From the NCBI GenBank assembly GCA_019421365.1, contig JAHZFJ010000015.1:20501-84500 (forward strand): 64,000 bases of DNA. Reading direction: 5' to 3'. Shown in pieces: positions 8,485 to 15,397 of this stretch. The notes beneath the pieces are model-generated. The model was given only the letters and a program-made list of their open reading frames with translations, was not told where the DNA came from and searched no databases. Positions within the stretch are counted from its first letter, which is position 1; each line of letters begins with the position of its first letter. This stretch comes from Lachnospiraceae bacterium (GTDB lineage Bacteria > Bacillota > Clostridia > Lachnospirales > Lachnospiraceae). Both the position numbers and the translations under genes were made by a program.

Positions 8485-8777
8485 TAGTCGGTTTCGAAAC
8501 TCATACAAAATGTTACTTATACTTTCCACTTTGGTACTATACAAAAAAACAATAGCGTAGTACCTATTGTACTTCTTTGTATGTGTAAGATACATAGGAC
8601 GACGAGGCAAGGAAGCCGAGTCAGCCTGAACACGACAGGATGTCGCGTTGAAGGCACGTCCGTATATTATGAATAGCTTTACCACATGCTTAGAAGTACT
8701 TAGGTATGCAGCGTGTTTTGTGTATAGTAGCAAGGTGGAAAGTATTTTAAAAACTTACCGAGTTTCGAAACCGACTA
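8485..8777. repeat. Foldback element, family A copy 1 (possible structured RNA)
   Basis: A 293-bp element bounded by an 18-bp perfect inverted repeat (8485-8502 with 8760-8777, outer motif TAGTCGG). Inside, the two arms stay complementary for most of their length, e.g. ATACTTTCCAC at 8519-8529 with its partner near 8735-8746, and TACCTA at 8561 with TAGGTA at 8701. The centre (8601-8650) carries two small hairpins, one with a GGA triloop (8629-8650). The core is 43/50 identical to 59031-59080. It fills the gap between aguA and aguB, and its right end includes the aguA stop codon. Either a mobile foldback element or a structured RNA; I recognise no named family. Confidence 0.8.
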
Positions 8778-9872
8778 CCTCCCCAACGGAACTTGTTGTG
8801 TAATGCAGTGAATATTCCCACCGCCTATAAGAATATTTCTAGTAGGTAATTGAATTACTTCTCGCTCAGGGAATAGCCTTTCAATAATTTCTTTTGCTTT
8901 CACATCCATTGGATCATCAAACCCCGGCATAACAACACATGTATTAGCAATATAGAAGTTTACATAAGACGCTGCTAGGCGTTCTCCCTCTTCTCTTGTT
9001 GGTTCATCATTACACCACGCAATCCCTTCGCAATCCTTTTTGGTCATATGAATTGGAGCCGGTAGTGGTAACTTATGTATCGTTAATTTGCGCCCTTGGG
9101 CATCAACTTCTTCACTTAATATGTCATAACAACTTTTAGACATAGCATACTGAGGGTCCTTCACGTCATCCGTCCATGCAAGGACAACCTCACTAGGCCT
9201 AACAAAAGCACAAATATTATCTACATGTTCATTGGTCTCATCAAGGTAGATTCCATTCTTTAACCAGATAACCTTGTCTACATTAAGATATTCTTTTAAC
9301 GTATCTTCGATTTCCATCTTTGTCATCTTTGGATTACGGCCTTGGCTCAATAAACACGCTTCCGTAACCATGGCTGTTCCTTCCCCATCTACATGGATTG
9401 CTCCACCTTCTAATACAAAATGTCTTGCATTATACACATCCCTTTGTTCCAAGTCACATATCTTTCTGGCAACCTTATTATCTTTATCCCAAGGGAAATA
9501 TAGACCATCTTCAAGTCCTCCCCAGGCATTGAAGCACCAATCCACTCCCCTAATTTCACCTTTATCATTCACAACGAAAGTAGGTCCACAATCTCTAGCC
9601 CACGCATCATTAGTCGACATCTCTACAACACGTACTTCATCTGGTAACATACGTCTAGCAGTATCATACTCCATTTCACTAACAAGCATGGTAACTTGTT
9701 CTGATCTTTGAATGGCGCTTGCTACTTTAGCAAATTCTTTTTTTGCTTCAATTCCTCCGTATTGCCACGAGTCAGCTCTCTCTGGCCAAATCATATAGCA
9801 CCCCTTATGTCTATCATATTCTGCGGGCATATGAAATCCATCTTCTCTAGGTGTAGATTTTAGTATCTTCAT
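8775..9872 (-). CDS. aguA: Agmatine deiminase
   Basis: A 365-residue member of the guanidino-group-modifying (peptidylarginine deiminase-like) fold. Visible active-site elements are WARDCGP (D94), the ETNEHVDN histidine region around 217, and the C-terminal nucleophile C356 in GGGNIHCITQQ. It converts agmatine to N-carbamoylputrescine, the substrate of the adjacent aguB product. A TTG further upstream at 9908 is in frame, but the ATG at 9872 has AGAAAGGA at good distance. Together with speA, speD and speE within the same window this gives the complete route from arginine to spermidine. Confidence 0.93.
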   Translation of the reverse strand: MKILKSTPREDGFHMPAEYDRHKGCYMIWPERADSWQYGGIEAKKEFAKVASAIQRSEQVTMLVSEMEYDTARRMLPDEVRVVEMSTNDAWARDCGPTFVVNDKGEIRGVDWCFNAWGGLEDGLYFPWDKDNKVARKICDLEQRDVYNARHFVLEGGAIHVDGEGTAMVTEACLLSQGRNPKMTKMEIEDTLKEYLNVDKVIWLKNGIYLDETNEHVDNICAFVRPSEVVLAWTDDVKDPQYAMSKSCYDILSEEVDAQGRKLTIHKLPLPAPIHMTKKDCEGIAWCNDEPTREEGERLAASYVNFYIANTCVVMPGFDDPMDVKAKEIIERLFPEREVIQLPTRNILIGGGNIHCITQQVPLGR

Positions 9873-10032
9873 TCTTGCCAATCCTTTCTCTTTATTATTA
9901 TAGTCCAATGTTAAAAGATTTTTTTCTCTTTGTTAAAGTTACCATATTCCTCTTTAAACTGTCAAAGATATTGCAATATAAAACACGTATATTTTTTATT
10001 AAAAATGCCGCCTATATTAGTCATCTTCACAA

Positions 10033-10061
10033 TTGACGTCCATCCGTAACTGTGATAGGAT
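10033..10061 (+). promoter_or_regulatory. Candidate sigma-A promoter of lrgAB
   Basis: TTGACG at 10033-10038 and TAGGAT at 10056-10061 are separated by 17 bp. The predicted start lies about 55 bases before the lrgA ribosome site. The -10 is only a 4/6 match. Confidence 0.45.
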
Positions 10062-10122
10062 GCAATAGAAAAAATATCTACATATACTATTAACAACGCC
10101 ACTATAAATAGGAGACTTTCAA

Positions 10123-10503
10123 ATGAAATTATTAAAACAAATCTTTATTATCTTTGGGCTTTGTTTGGCAGGAATCGGTATCTCCTCCATACTTCCCTTT
10201 ACTTTTCCATCAAGCTTAATCAGTATGATACTACTTCTAATCTTAATGATAACTAAGGTTATTAAACCCGACATGATTAAAGAAACATCTGAATTATTAC
10301 TGGGAATCATGGCATTCTTGTTTGTACCCGCCGGCGTAGCAATTATAGAACAATATTCTTTTCTAAAAGGTAAGATTTTGATTCTTATCATAATATGTAT
10401 ATTCACTACTATTATTACATTTATAGTGACGGCGTATACGATTACAGCTGTAATGAAAATTATGAACAAAGGAGAAAAAAACGATGAACGAATTTCTAAA
10501 TAG
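10123..10503 (+). CDS. lrgA: LrgA/CidA family holin-like membrane protein
   Basis: A 126-residue protein with four hydrophobic segments, matching the LrgA/CidA family in length and topology (the FVPAGVAIIEQY loop near 67-78 is typical). Family members were described as holin-like modulators of murein hydrolases, and more recently as parts of pyruvate or glycolate transport with LrgB. It overlaps lrgB by 20 bp, so the pair is translationally coupled. A GGAG ribosome site (in AATAGGAGACTTTCAAATG) precedes the start. No LytSR-type regulator lies in the window. Confidence 0.85.
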   Translation: MKLLKQIFIIFGLCLAGIGISSILPFTFPSSLISMILLLILMITKVIKPDMIKETSELLLGIMAFLFVPAGVAIIEQYSFLKGKILILIIICIFTTIITFIVTAYTITAVMKIMNKGEKNDERISK

Positions 10504-11161
10504 TCCTTTTTTTGGTCTAACATTAAGTTTTGGTCTCTACATCTTTTGTAAATATCTAAGCGATAAAACAAATCTTGCAATACTAAACCCACTGTTAATA
10601 ACAACTGTATTAATTATAGCATTCTTAACTATCTTTGATATCCCTCTTGAATCTTACAATGCAGGTGGAGATGTGATCTCTATGTTTCTTGCACCAGCCA
10701 CTACTGTACTTGCTTACTCAATTTATAAACAAATCATATTACTTAAAAAGCATTTTATTCCTATCGCAATTGGCTGTCTTGTTGGCAGTATAACTTCAAT
10801 GGGGAGTACGTATTTACTATGTAAGGCATTCGATATCGAATCTTCAATTACCGCATCTATGATACCTAAATCTGTTACAACTCCAATAGCCATGGAAGTA
10901 AGCTCTTCTTTATCTGGTATTACATCTATTACTGTTGCTGCAGTTGTTGTAACAGGTATCCTTGGTTCTATATTATGCCCAGTTTTAATGAAGATTTTTC
11001 GTATTGATAATAAGGTAGCCGCAGGTATTGCAATCGGCACATGTAGCCATGCTGCAGGTACTTCAAAAGCCATCGAGATTGGCGAAATAGAAGGTGCCAT
11101 GAGCGGTATAGCAATTGGTGTATCCGGTATCGTTACTGTAATAATCGCAACTTTTATCTAG
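10484..11161 (+). CDS. lrgB: LrgB/CidB family membrane protein
   Basis: A 225-residue polytopic membrane protein with the LrgB signature segments GDVISMFLAPATTVLAY (about 62-78), SMIPKSVTTPIAMEVS and GTCSHAAGTSKA near the C-terminus. It is the partner of LrgA in an export or small-acid uptake system. The stop codon TAG at 11159-11161 overlaps the stop of the convergent phosphoesterase gene (complementary CTAG), so the two genes meet with no spacer and no obvious terminator. Confidence 0.88.
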   Translation: MNEFLNSPFFGLTLSFGLYIFCKYLSDKTNLAILNPLLITTVLIIAFLTIFDIPLESYNAGGDVISMFLAPATTVLAYSIYKQIILLKKHFIPIAIGCLVGSITSMGSTYLLCKAFDIESSITASMIPKSVTTPIAMEVSSSLSGITSITVAAVVVTGILGSILCPVLMKIFRIDNKVAAGIAIGTCSHAAGTSKAIEIGEIEGAMSGIAIGVSGIVTVIIATFI

Positions 11162-12015
11162 ATTATTCCCAATTCTTTTGCCGCCTCGTTCCAATAACGA
11201 GGCGGTATATGGTTCCAGTCCACCTCTTTCATCTCCTTAGCAGCAATATCATATGCTTTCTTTACACATGTCGGAGCGTAATTCACACCATCTTCTATTG
11301 AACGCAAGATACAACGCATCCATAAGTATGCCTTCTCCTTCATTTCACTCTCTTCAAATTCATTAACTAACTGCTGATAATCATATGGTATCGTTTGGAA
11401 TTCAAACTCCCACTTATGGTTTGCCCATTCCATTATAGCCATATGAGCGCTTTTCTTGCACCCAATCGGTACACCAACCGACCCTGGATTCATAATAACC
11501 TTACCCTTGTATTCATAAGAAAACTGTTTGTGGGTATGCCCACATAACATGTATTTGTATGCTATACTTTCTAATACTGCTTTTGTATTTTCATCATGTT
11601 CATACAAAAGTTCTCGCGAGTTCTTAAGGGAACCATGAGCAAGTATAATCGGCTCTGTCCCCTCTATCTCTACAATATCCGTATTGGACAAACTTTCAAA
11701 CCATCTAATATCTTCACTTTGGAGATGATCATATGTATATAATAGATTTCCAGTATTGGCTTCATAGACCCAACCATCTGGATATCCTTCATCGTGCTTG
11801 ATAAAATATTCTTCTCGATTTCCTCTTATACACCAAACTTCATAGGTTTCTCTAATTTTTCTTAATAGTTTTAAGGTTATCTGTGGATTAGGGCAATCAC
11901 TTACATAATCCCCCAATAATATTAGTTTTTTAATTCCTTGTTTCTCTATATAACGAAGACAGGCCTCTAACGCCAAATGGTTACTGTGTATGTCACTTAG
12001 AACCGCCACCTTCAT
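11158..12015 (-). CDS. Calcineurin-like metallophosphoesterase
   Basis: A 285-residue protein with the ordered metal-binding motifs of the metallophosphoesterase superfamily: SDIHSN (7-12), GDYV (about 37), GNREE (about 65), AHGS and GHTHKQ (about 155). The C-terminal third is an added helical region without recognised motif. Substrate is unknown; relatives include YfcE and diadenosine tetraphosphatases. The GAGAGG ribosome site supports the start. It converges on lrgB with a 4-bp overlap and has a foldback element just upstream. Confidence 0.8.
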   Translation of the reverse strand: MKVAVLSDIHSNHLALEACLRYIEKQGIKKLILLGDYVSDCPNPQITLKLLRKIRETYEVWCIRGNREEYFIKHDEGYPDGWVYEANTGNLLYTYDHLQSEDIRWFESLSNTDIVEIEGTEPIILAHGSLKNSRELLYEHDENTKAVLESIAYKYMLCGHTHKQFSYEYKGKVIMNPGSVGVPIGCKKSAHMAIMEWANHKWEFEFQTIPYDYQQLVNEFEESEMKEKAYLWMRCILRSIEDGVNYAPTCVKKAYDIAAKEMKEVDWNHIPPRYWNEAAKELGII

Positions 12016-12050
12016 AACAGGATACCTCTCTTTCTTCGTAATTTCCTTTT

Positions 12051-12148
12051 ACTTTGTTACGGTTTTAAACTTCGTATAAGACTAGCTCTAGGACTTCGTT
12101 CTAGAGTTAACTTATCGGGTAAATTTTCTTCCGATAAGTTACATTATA
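12051..12148. repeat. Foldback element, family B copy 1
   Basis: About 98 bp upstream of the phosphoesterase start containing three hairpins: TTAAACTTCGTATAA (12065-12079), CTCTAGGACTTCGTTCTAGAG (12086-12105) and TAACTTATCGG pairing with CCGATAAGTTA (12108-12118 with 12131-12141). The order, spacing and flanks match a second copy at 26431-26583, and several paired positions differ in step between the copies. It occupies much of the 332-bp gap before the PAP2 gene. Confidence 0.65.
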
Positions 12149-12250
12149 ATTGATATTTCTTATATTATCAAATCTTCTATGTTTTGTCTTTTAGATTCTT
12201 TACTTTCCTAAAAATTAAGAAATCTTAAGTTTTTTTCACATTTGTATCCA

Positions 12251-12279
12251 TTGCACCCCTATCTATCTTATGCTATAAT
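12251..12279 (+). promoter_or_regulatory. Candidate promoter of the PAP2 gene
   Basis: TTGCAC at 12251-12256 and a perfect TATAAT at 12274-12279 are separated by 17 bp, with a TG extension just before the -10. The distance to the TTG start at 12348 leaves a leader of about 60 bases. Confidence 0.65.
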
Positions 12280-12347
12280 CACCTAGTGCATTAGTTTATT
12301 AGGCAGTAACTAACCGTTATGATTACTTATAGAAAGGTGGCATACCG

Positions 12348-13070
12348 TTGAGTAAGATAAGCCAGAACAAGCATTCCCATTCCCCCCTTAAGGGTAATGT
12401 TATAACAGAATTTCTAAAGAAATATAAACATGCTTGGGTAATACTTTATATGTTTATTTATTTTCCTTGGTTCTACTATTTAGAGAGAACCGTAACTACT
12501 AACTATACTTCGGTACACATTCGATTAGATGATTTTATTCCATTTAATGAATTGTTTATCATCCCTTATTTCCTTTGGTTTATATATGTAGCCGGTGTGG
12601 TTGCTTACTTCCTCTTTACTTCTAAGGAGGACTATTACAGATGTTGTGCATTTCTCTTTATCGGTATGACAATTTGTCTAATCATCTACACAATTTGGCC
12701 TAATGGTCAAGACCTAAGACCAACTACATTTGCAAGAGACAACTTCCTTGTAGATATGGTGAAGACTCTATACTCAACGGATACCTCTACGAATGTCTGT
12801 CCGAGTATACACGTGTTTAATTCCATTGGGATACACATAGCAATTATGCATTCTGCTAAATTGAAAAACAAACATTGGGTTAGACGTTCTTCCTTTGTTC
12901 TTTGTGTATTAATTTGTTTAGCCACTGTATTCTTAAAGCAACATTCAGTTTTCGATGGGATTGCAGCTCTGATTCTATGCGTAATTATGTATTTTATCGT
13001 ATACGTACCAAATTATTCGAAGATATTTAATAAACAACAAGCTTTATCTGAATCTCGTACAGAAGCATAA
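12348..13070 (+). CDS. PAP2 superfamily membrane phosphatase / phosphotransferase
   Basis: A 240-residue polytopic protein with about six membrane segments. The PAP2 motifs are present as CPSIHVF (about 146-152, the SxHV box) and a C-terminal LKQHSVFDGIAA, whose histidine and aspartate match the third phosphatase motif. The start is TTG, the only codon with a suitable ribosome site (AGGTGG, 7 bases away). Related proteins dephosphorylate lipid phosphates or transfer phospho-head-groups (IPC-synthase-like). Substrate cannot be told. A terminator follows the stop codon. Confidence 0.8.
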   Translation: MSKISQNKHSHSPLKGNVITEFLKKYKHAWVILYMFIYFPWFYYLERTVTTNYTSVHIRLDDFIPFNELFIIPYFLWFIYVAGVVAYFLFTSKEDYYRCCAFLFIGMTICLIIYTIWPNGQDLRPTTFARDNFLVDMVKTLYSTDTSTNVCPSIHVFNSIGIHIAIMHSAKLKNKHWVRRSSFVLCVLICLATVFLKQHSVFDGIAALILCVIMYFIVYVPNYSKIFNKQQALSESRTEA

Positions 13071-13086
13071 ATCTAAATATAAATCT

Positions 13087-13124
13087 AAGGCCATTTTCAA
13101 GTAATTGCAGATGGCCTCTTTTAT
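13087..13124 (+). terminator. Intrinsic terminator after the PAP2 gene
   Basis: AAGGCCAT at 13087-13094 pairs with ATGGCCT at 13111-13117, followed by CTTTTATTT. Confidence 0.8.
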
Positions 13125-13176
13125 TTCTATTCCTAATTATGATAACTAGTCATATCATATACGTATAGCACACTTC

Positions 13177-13206
13177 TTGACATACCTAGCCATTCAATTA
13201 TATAAT
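13177..13206 (+). promoter_or_regulatory. Sigma-A promoter of the folT transcript
   Basis: Consensus TTGACA at 13177-13182 and TATAAT at 13201-13206 with an 18-bp spacer. Transcription would begin about 13213, only a few bases before the THF riboswitch. Confidence 0.85.
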
Positions 13207-13220
13207 GTATCTGCTAACAA

Positions 13221-13319
13221 AGCAAAGTAGAATAATATGCGTTAAGTGTCTAGTGAACGGGGAGTTGTCACTAGAACGAAAAGCTTAGGCTTGCGGTATA
13301 TTGTTCGCATCCCGTTGCT
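13221..13319 (+). ncRNA. Tetrahydrofolate (folT) riboswitch aptamer
   Basis: The segment carries the THF riboswitch consensus: an AGCAA...TTGCT closing stem (13221-13225 with 13315-13319), the conserved GCGTTAAGTG near 13239, a TCTAGTGA/TCACTAGA arm, the ACGGGGAGTTGTCAC core and the GAACGAAAAGC junction, then GCATCCCGTTGC. This RNA binds reduced folates and controls folate uptake genes in Firmicutes. It sits directly between a consensus promoter and folT, exactly where the class is expected. Confidence 0.92.
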
Positions 13320-13348
13320 GCAGTTGAGTGAGACATCTCATATTGTAG

Positions 13349-13419
13349 CCAGGTATACCTTGTTAACACGTAGTAACGTAGCAGTCTACCTTGGTTTTTT
13401 TGGTATCATACGTTGCTAC
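13349..13419 (+). terminator. Riboswitch expression platform: terminator with competing antiterminator
   Basis: CCAGGTA (from 13350) pairs with TACCTTGG (13387-13394) and is followed by seven T residues, giving an intrinsic terminator. An alternative 11-bp helix can form between GTAGTAACGTA (13370-13380) in the terminator loop and TACGTTGCTAC (13409-13419) beyond the T run, with one G-U pair. The two structures exclude each other, the usual logic for ligand-controlled attenuation. Pairing was judged by eye. Confidence 0.7.
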
Positions 13420-13446
13420 CAACTACATTATGGAGGTGTTTTTATT

Positions 13447-14016
13447 ATGCTTTTTATAAGTAAAGAGGCATTAAATCTTAAGAAGCAGATTACAAGCATG
13501 AGCAAATTACGTAATCTTGTATTCTGTGCTCTCATGGTCGCCATGTATATTGTCGTATCTTTCTTTGATATTCCAATTACACAATCAATTGAGATTCGTC
13601 TTGGTTTTATAATTATCGCTGCGGCGAGCATGCTTGGTGGGCCAGTCATGGGCCTTAGCGTTGGTGCTTTAGGCGATGTTGTGAAAATGCTCATAACTGG
13701 TGGAAAAGGAAGCTCTTTCTTCTTTGGCTTTACCATTACGTATGCGCTAATGGGCTTTTTATTCGGTATTGTTTTTTACAAATGCAAAGTAACAATTCCT
13801 AGAGCTATCGCAGCAAGCATCTGTGAATTTGCAATCTCAATATTATTAAATACGTTTAACCTATCTATTTTATACGGTACACCATATAATGCATTATTCC
13901 TGAGCAGACTTCCTAAGTCATCAATTATGCTTGTAATTAATGTATTCCTATTGTTTATAACAATGCGGGCCTTACAGGTTGCATTCCGTCATAACAATAT
14001 AGCTGTGGAATCCTAA
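13447..14016 (+). CDS. folT: Folate ECF transporter S component
   Basis: A 189-residue membrane protein with about six hydrophobic segments, matching the FolT substrate-binding component of energy-coupling-factor transporters (ALMVAMYIVVSFFDIP..., GGPVMGLSVGALGDVV, TGGKGSSFFFGFT). The ATPase and T subunits are not in the window and are probably shared. A long upstream extension of the reading frame runs through the riboswitch and is not real; the ATG at 13447 has a GGAGGTG ribosome site. The preceding THF riboswitch strongly supports folate as substrate. Confidence 0.93.
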   Translation: MLFISKEALNLKKQITSMSKLRNLVFCALMVAMYIVVSFFDIPITQSIEIRLGFIIIAAASMLGGPVMGLSVGALGDVVKMLITGGKGSSFFFGFTITYALMGFLFGIVFYKCKVTIPRAIAASICEFAISILLNTFNLSILYGTPYNALFLSRLPKSSIMLVINVFLLFITMRALQVAFRHNNIAVES

Positions 14017-14062
14017 ACATTAATGTGTATGCTTTACATTCTTGTAAAGTTTTTATATAACT

Positions 14063-14124
14063 AAAAAAGGTATACAACAAACTGAAAGTTTTTAAAACTC
14101 CCATAGTTGTTGTATACCTTTTTT
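14063..14124. terminator. Bidirectional terminator between folT and GT2
   Basis: AAAAAAGGTATACAACAAACT (starting 14063) pairs with AGTTGTTGTATACCTTTTTT (14105-14124). The stem has T runs on both strands and separates two convergent genes. Confidence 0.92.
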
Positions 14125-14126
14125 AA

Positions 14127-15143
14127 TCAATTGAATCCAATTATCTTTTGAGATATGCGATATCCCATCTTTATAATTGCATGTCCAGTTGCTCCTGGAA
14201 GATGCATACTATGTCCTAGTACACTATGACGTATCTTAATATACATCGCTGGTTTCGTTGTTTTAAGATACTCCCATAATTTTTTCTTCTCATTCAAACT
14301 TTCTTTCGTCCCAATCTTAACAAGATACACAGAAGATATCATCATCATTACAGTTAAGTATTTCAGCATGTAATTTTGAAGTTTTTTGCTCTTAATATCA
14401 TATATATCTGTTGAATCAATCATTAACTTGGTAACTCTTATCTGTTGATCAATTCTACTCATCATTACTTTCTCGTTAACAGATTGATCTTCTCGACCTA
14501 TATAATAACGATAGAAATCCTCATCCATATAGTAAATCGTATTCACATAAGGTAGTGGTTGATATACAAATATATTATCCACATAAAAAGTATGCTTTGG
14601 TAATTGTAATTCACAATCACGTAATAACTTCGTACGATAGAAAACAGAATGCATTAAGATATTTTGACTTTGTTTAAAATGCTTCAAATCATCCCAACCA
14701 AATATAGTATCTACTGGCATTGCACTCTTATAATCAATTACCTTTTGCTTATTTAGATATGCGTTCTCATATACATAATTAGCAATTAATAAATCTAACT
14801 CTTTATTTTCATCACGCATCTTTCTAAGTAGATTCAGAACTTTCTTTAATGACTCCTCATTCACCCAATCATCACTATCAACTACTTTAAAATACAATCC
14901 TGTTGCATTCTTAAGACCCGTATTGACAGCTTCCCCGTGTCCCCCATTCTCCTGGTGGATTGCTCTAATAATGGTAGGATACTTTTCTTGATATGCATTT
15001 GCTATTTTACCGGTTCCATCCTTTGATCCATCATTTACAATAATGATTTCAACTTCTTCTCCACCAGTTAATAAGGTTTCAACAGCTCTGCCTAGGTATT
15101 CTTCCGAATTATAGCTTGGTATTGCTACTGATAATAGTTTCAT
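14127..15143 (-). CDS. Glycosyltransferase family 2
   Basis: A 338-residue GT-A enzyme opening with LLSVAIPSYNSEEYLGRAVE and containing IIIVNDGSKDGTG (about 33-45) and the metal-binding DxD-like VDSDDW (about 87-92). The C-terminal part (about 200-338) has no membrane anchor and no recognised domain. Such enzymes add sugars to teichoic-acid-like polymers, capsule or other envelope glycans; the acceptor is unknown. The GGAGGA ribosome site supports the start. It appears to be monocistronic. Confidence 0.85.
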   Translation of the reverse strand: MKLLSVAIPSYNSEEYLGRAVETLLTGGEEVEIIIVNDGSKDGTGKIANAYQEKYPTIIRAIHQENGGHGEAVNTGLKNATGLYFKVVDSDDWVNEESLKKVLNLLRKMRDENKELDLLIANYVYENAYLNKQKVIDYKSAMPVDTIFGWDDLKHFKQSQNILMHSVFYRTKLLRDCELQLPKHTFYVDNIFVYQPLPYVNTIYYMDEDFYRYYIGREDQSVNEKVMMSRIDQQIRVTKLMIDSTDIYDIKSKKLQNYMLKYLTVMMMISSVYLVKIGTKESLNEKKKLWEYLKTTKPAMYIKIRHSVLGHSMHLPGATGHAIIKMGYRISQKIIGFN

Positions 15144-15397
15144 AATTCCTCCTCTGCATATTGCAAATCTTAATCTTATTCACCCTCTTTGGTGTCAACT
15201 AGCGTGATACTTCCAATTAATTTTCATATATAGTCAACTAGGCAAAATGTCTAGTAATAGTCTTCCTCTCAGTCAAGTTTTTCTATATAATAGTATTCTC
15301 AAATCTAACTAACATAATTCTATCATTTTTTTACATGCACTCCTTGTTTTATCAATTTTGTATTCTCCAAGGAGTGCTTCTGTATATACTTGTATTA

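Noticed and set aside
8446..8733. Open frame of 95 codons on the minus strand across foldback element A1
   Set aside because: It follows the repeat structure, has no ribosome site or recognisable protein features, and the other copy of the element does not preserve it.
10119..10604. 161-codon minus-strand open frame
   Set aside because: Antisense to lrgA/lrgB, whose overlap, ribosome sites and membrane profiles are convincing.
13246..13446. N-terminal extension of folT through the riboswitch
   Set aside because: The translated extension has no membrane or family features, and the ATG at 13447 has a strong ribosome site.
15337..15377. GCACTCCTTG/CAAGGAGTGC stem-loop as terminator of the zinc-ribbon gene
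   Set aside because: On the gene's strand an A run, not a T run, follows the stem, so it was not called as a terminator.
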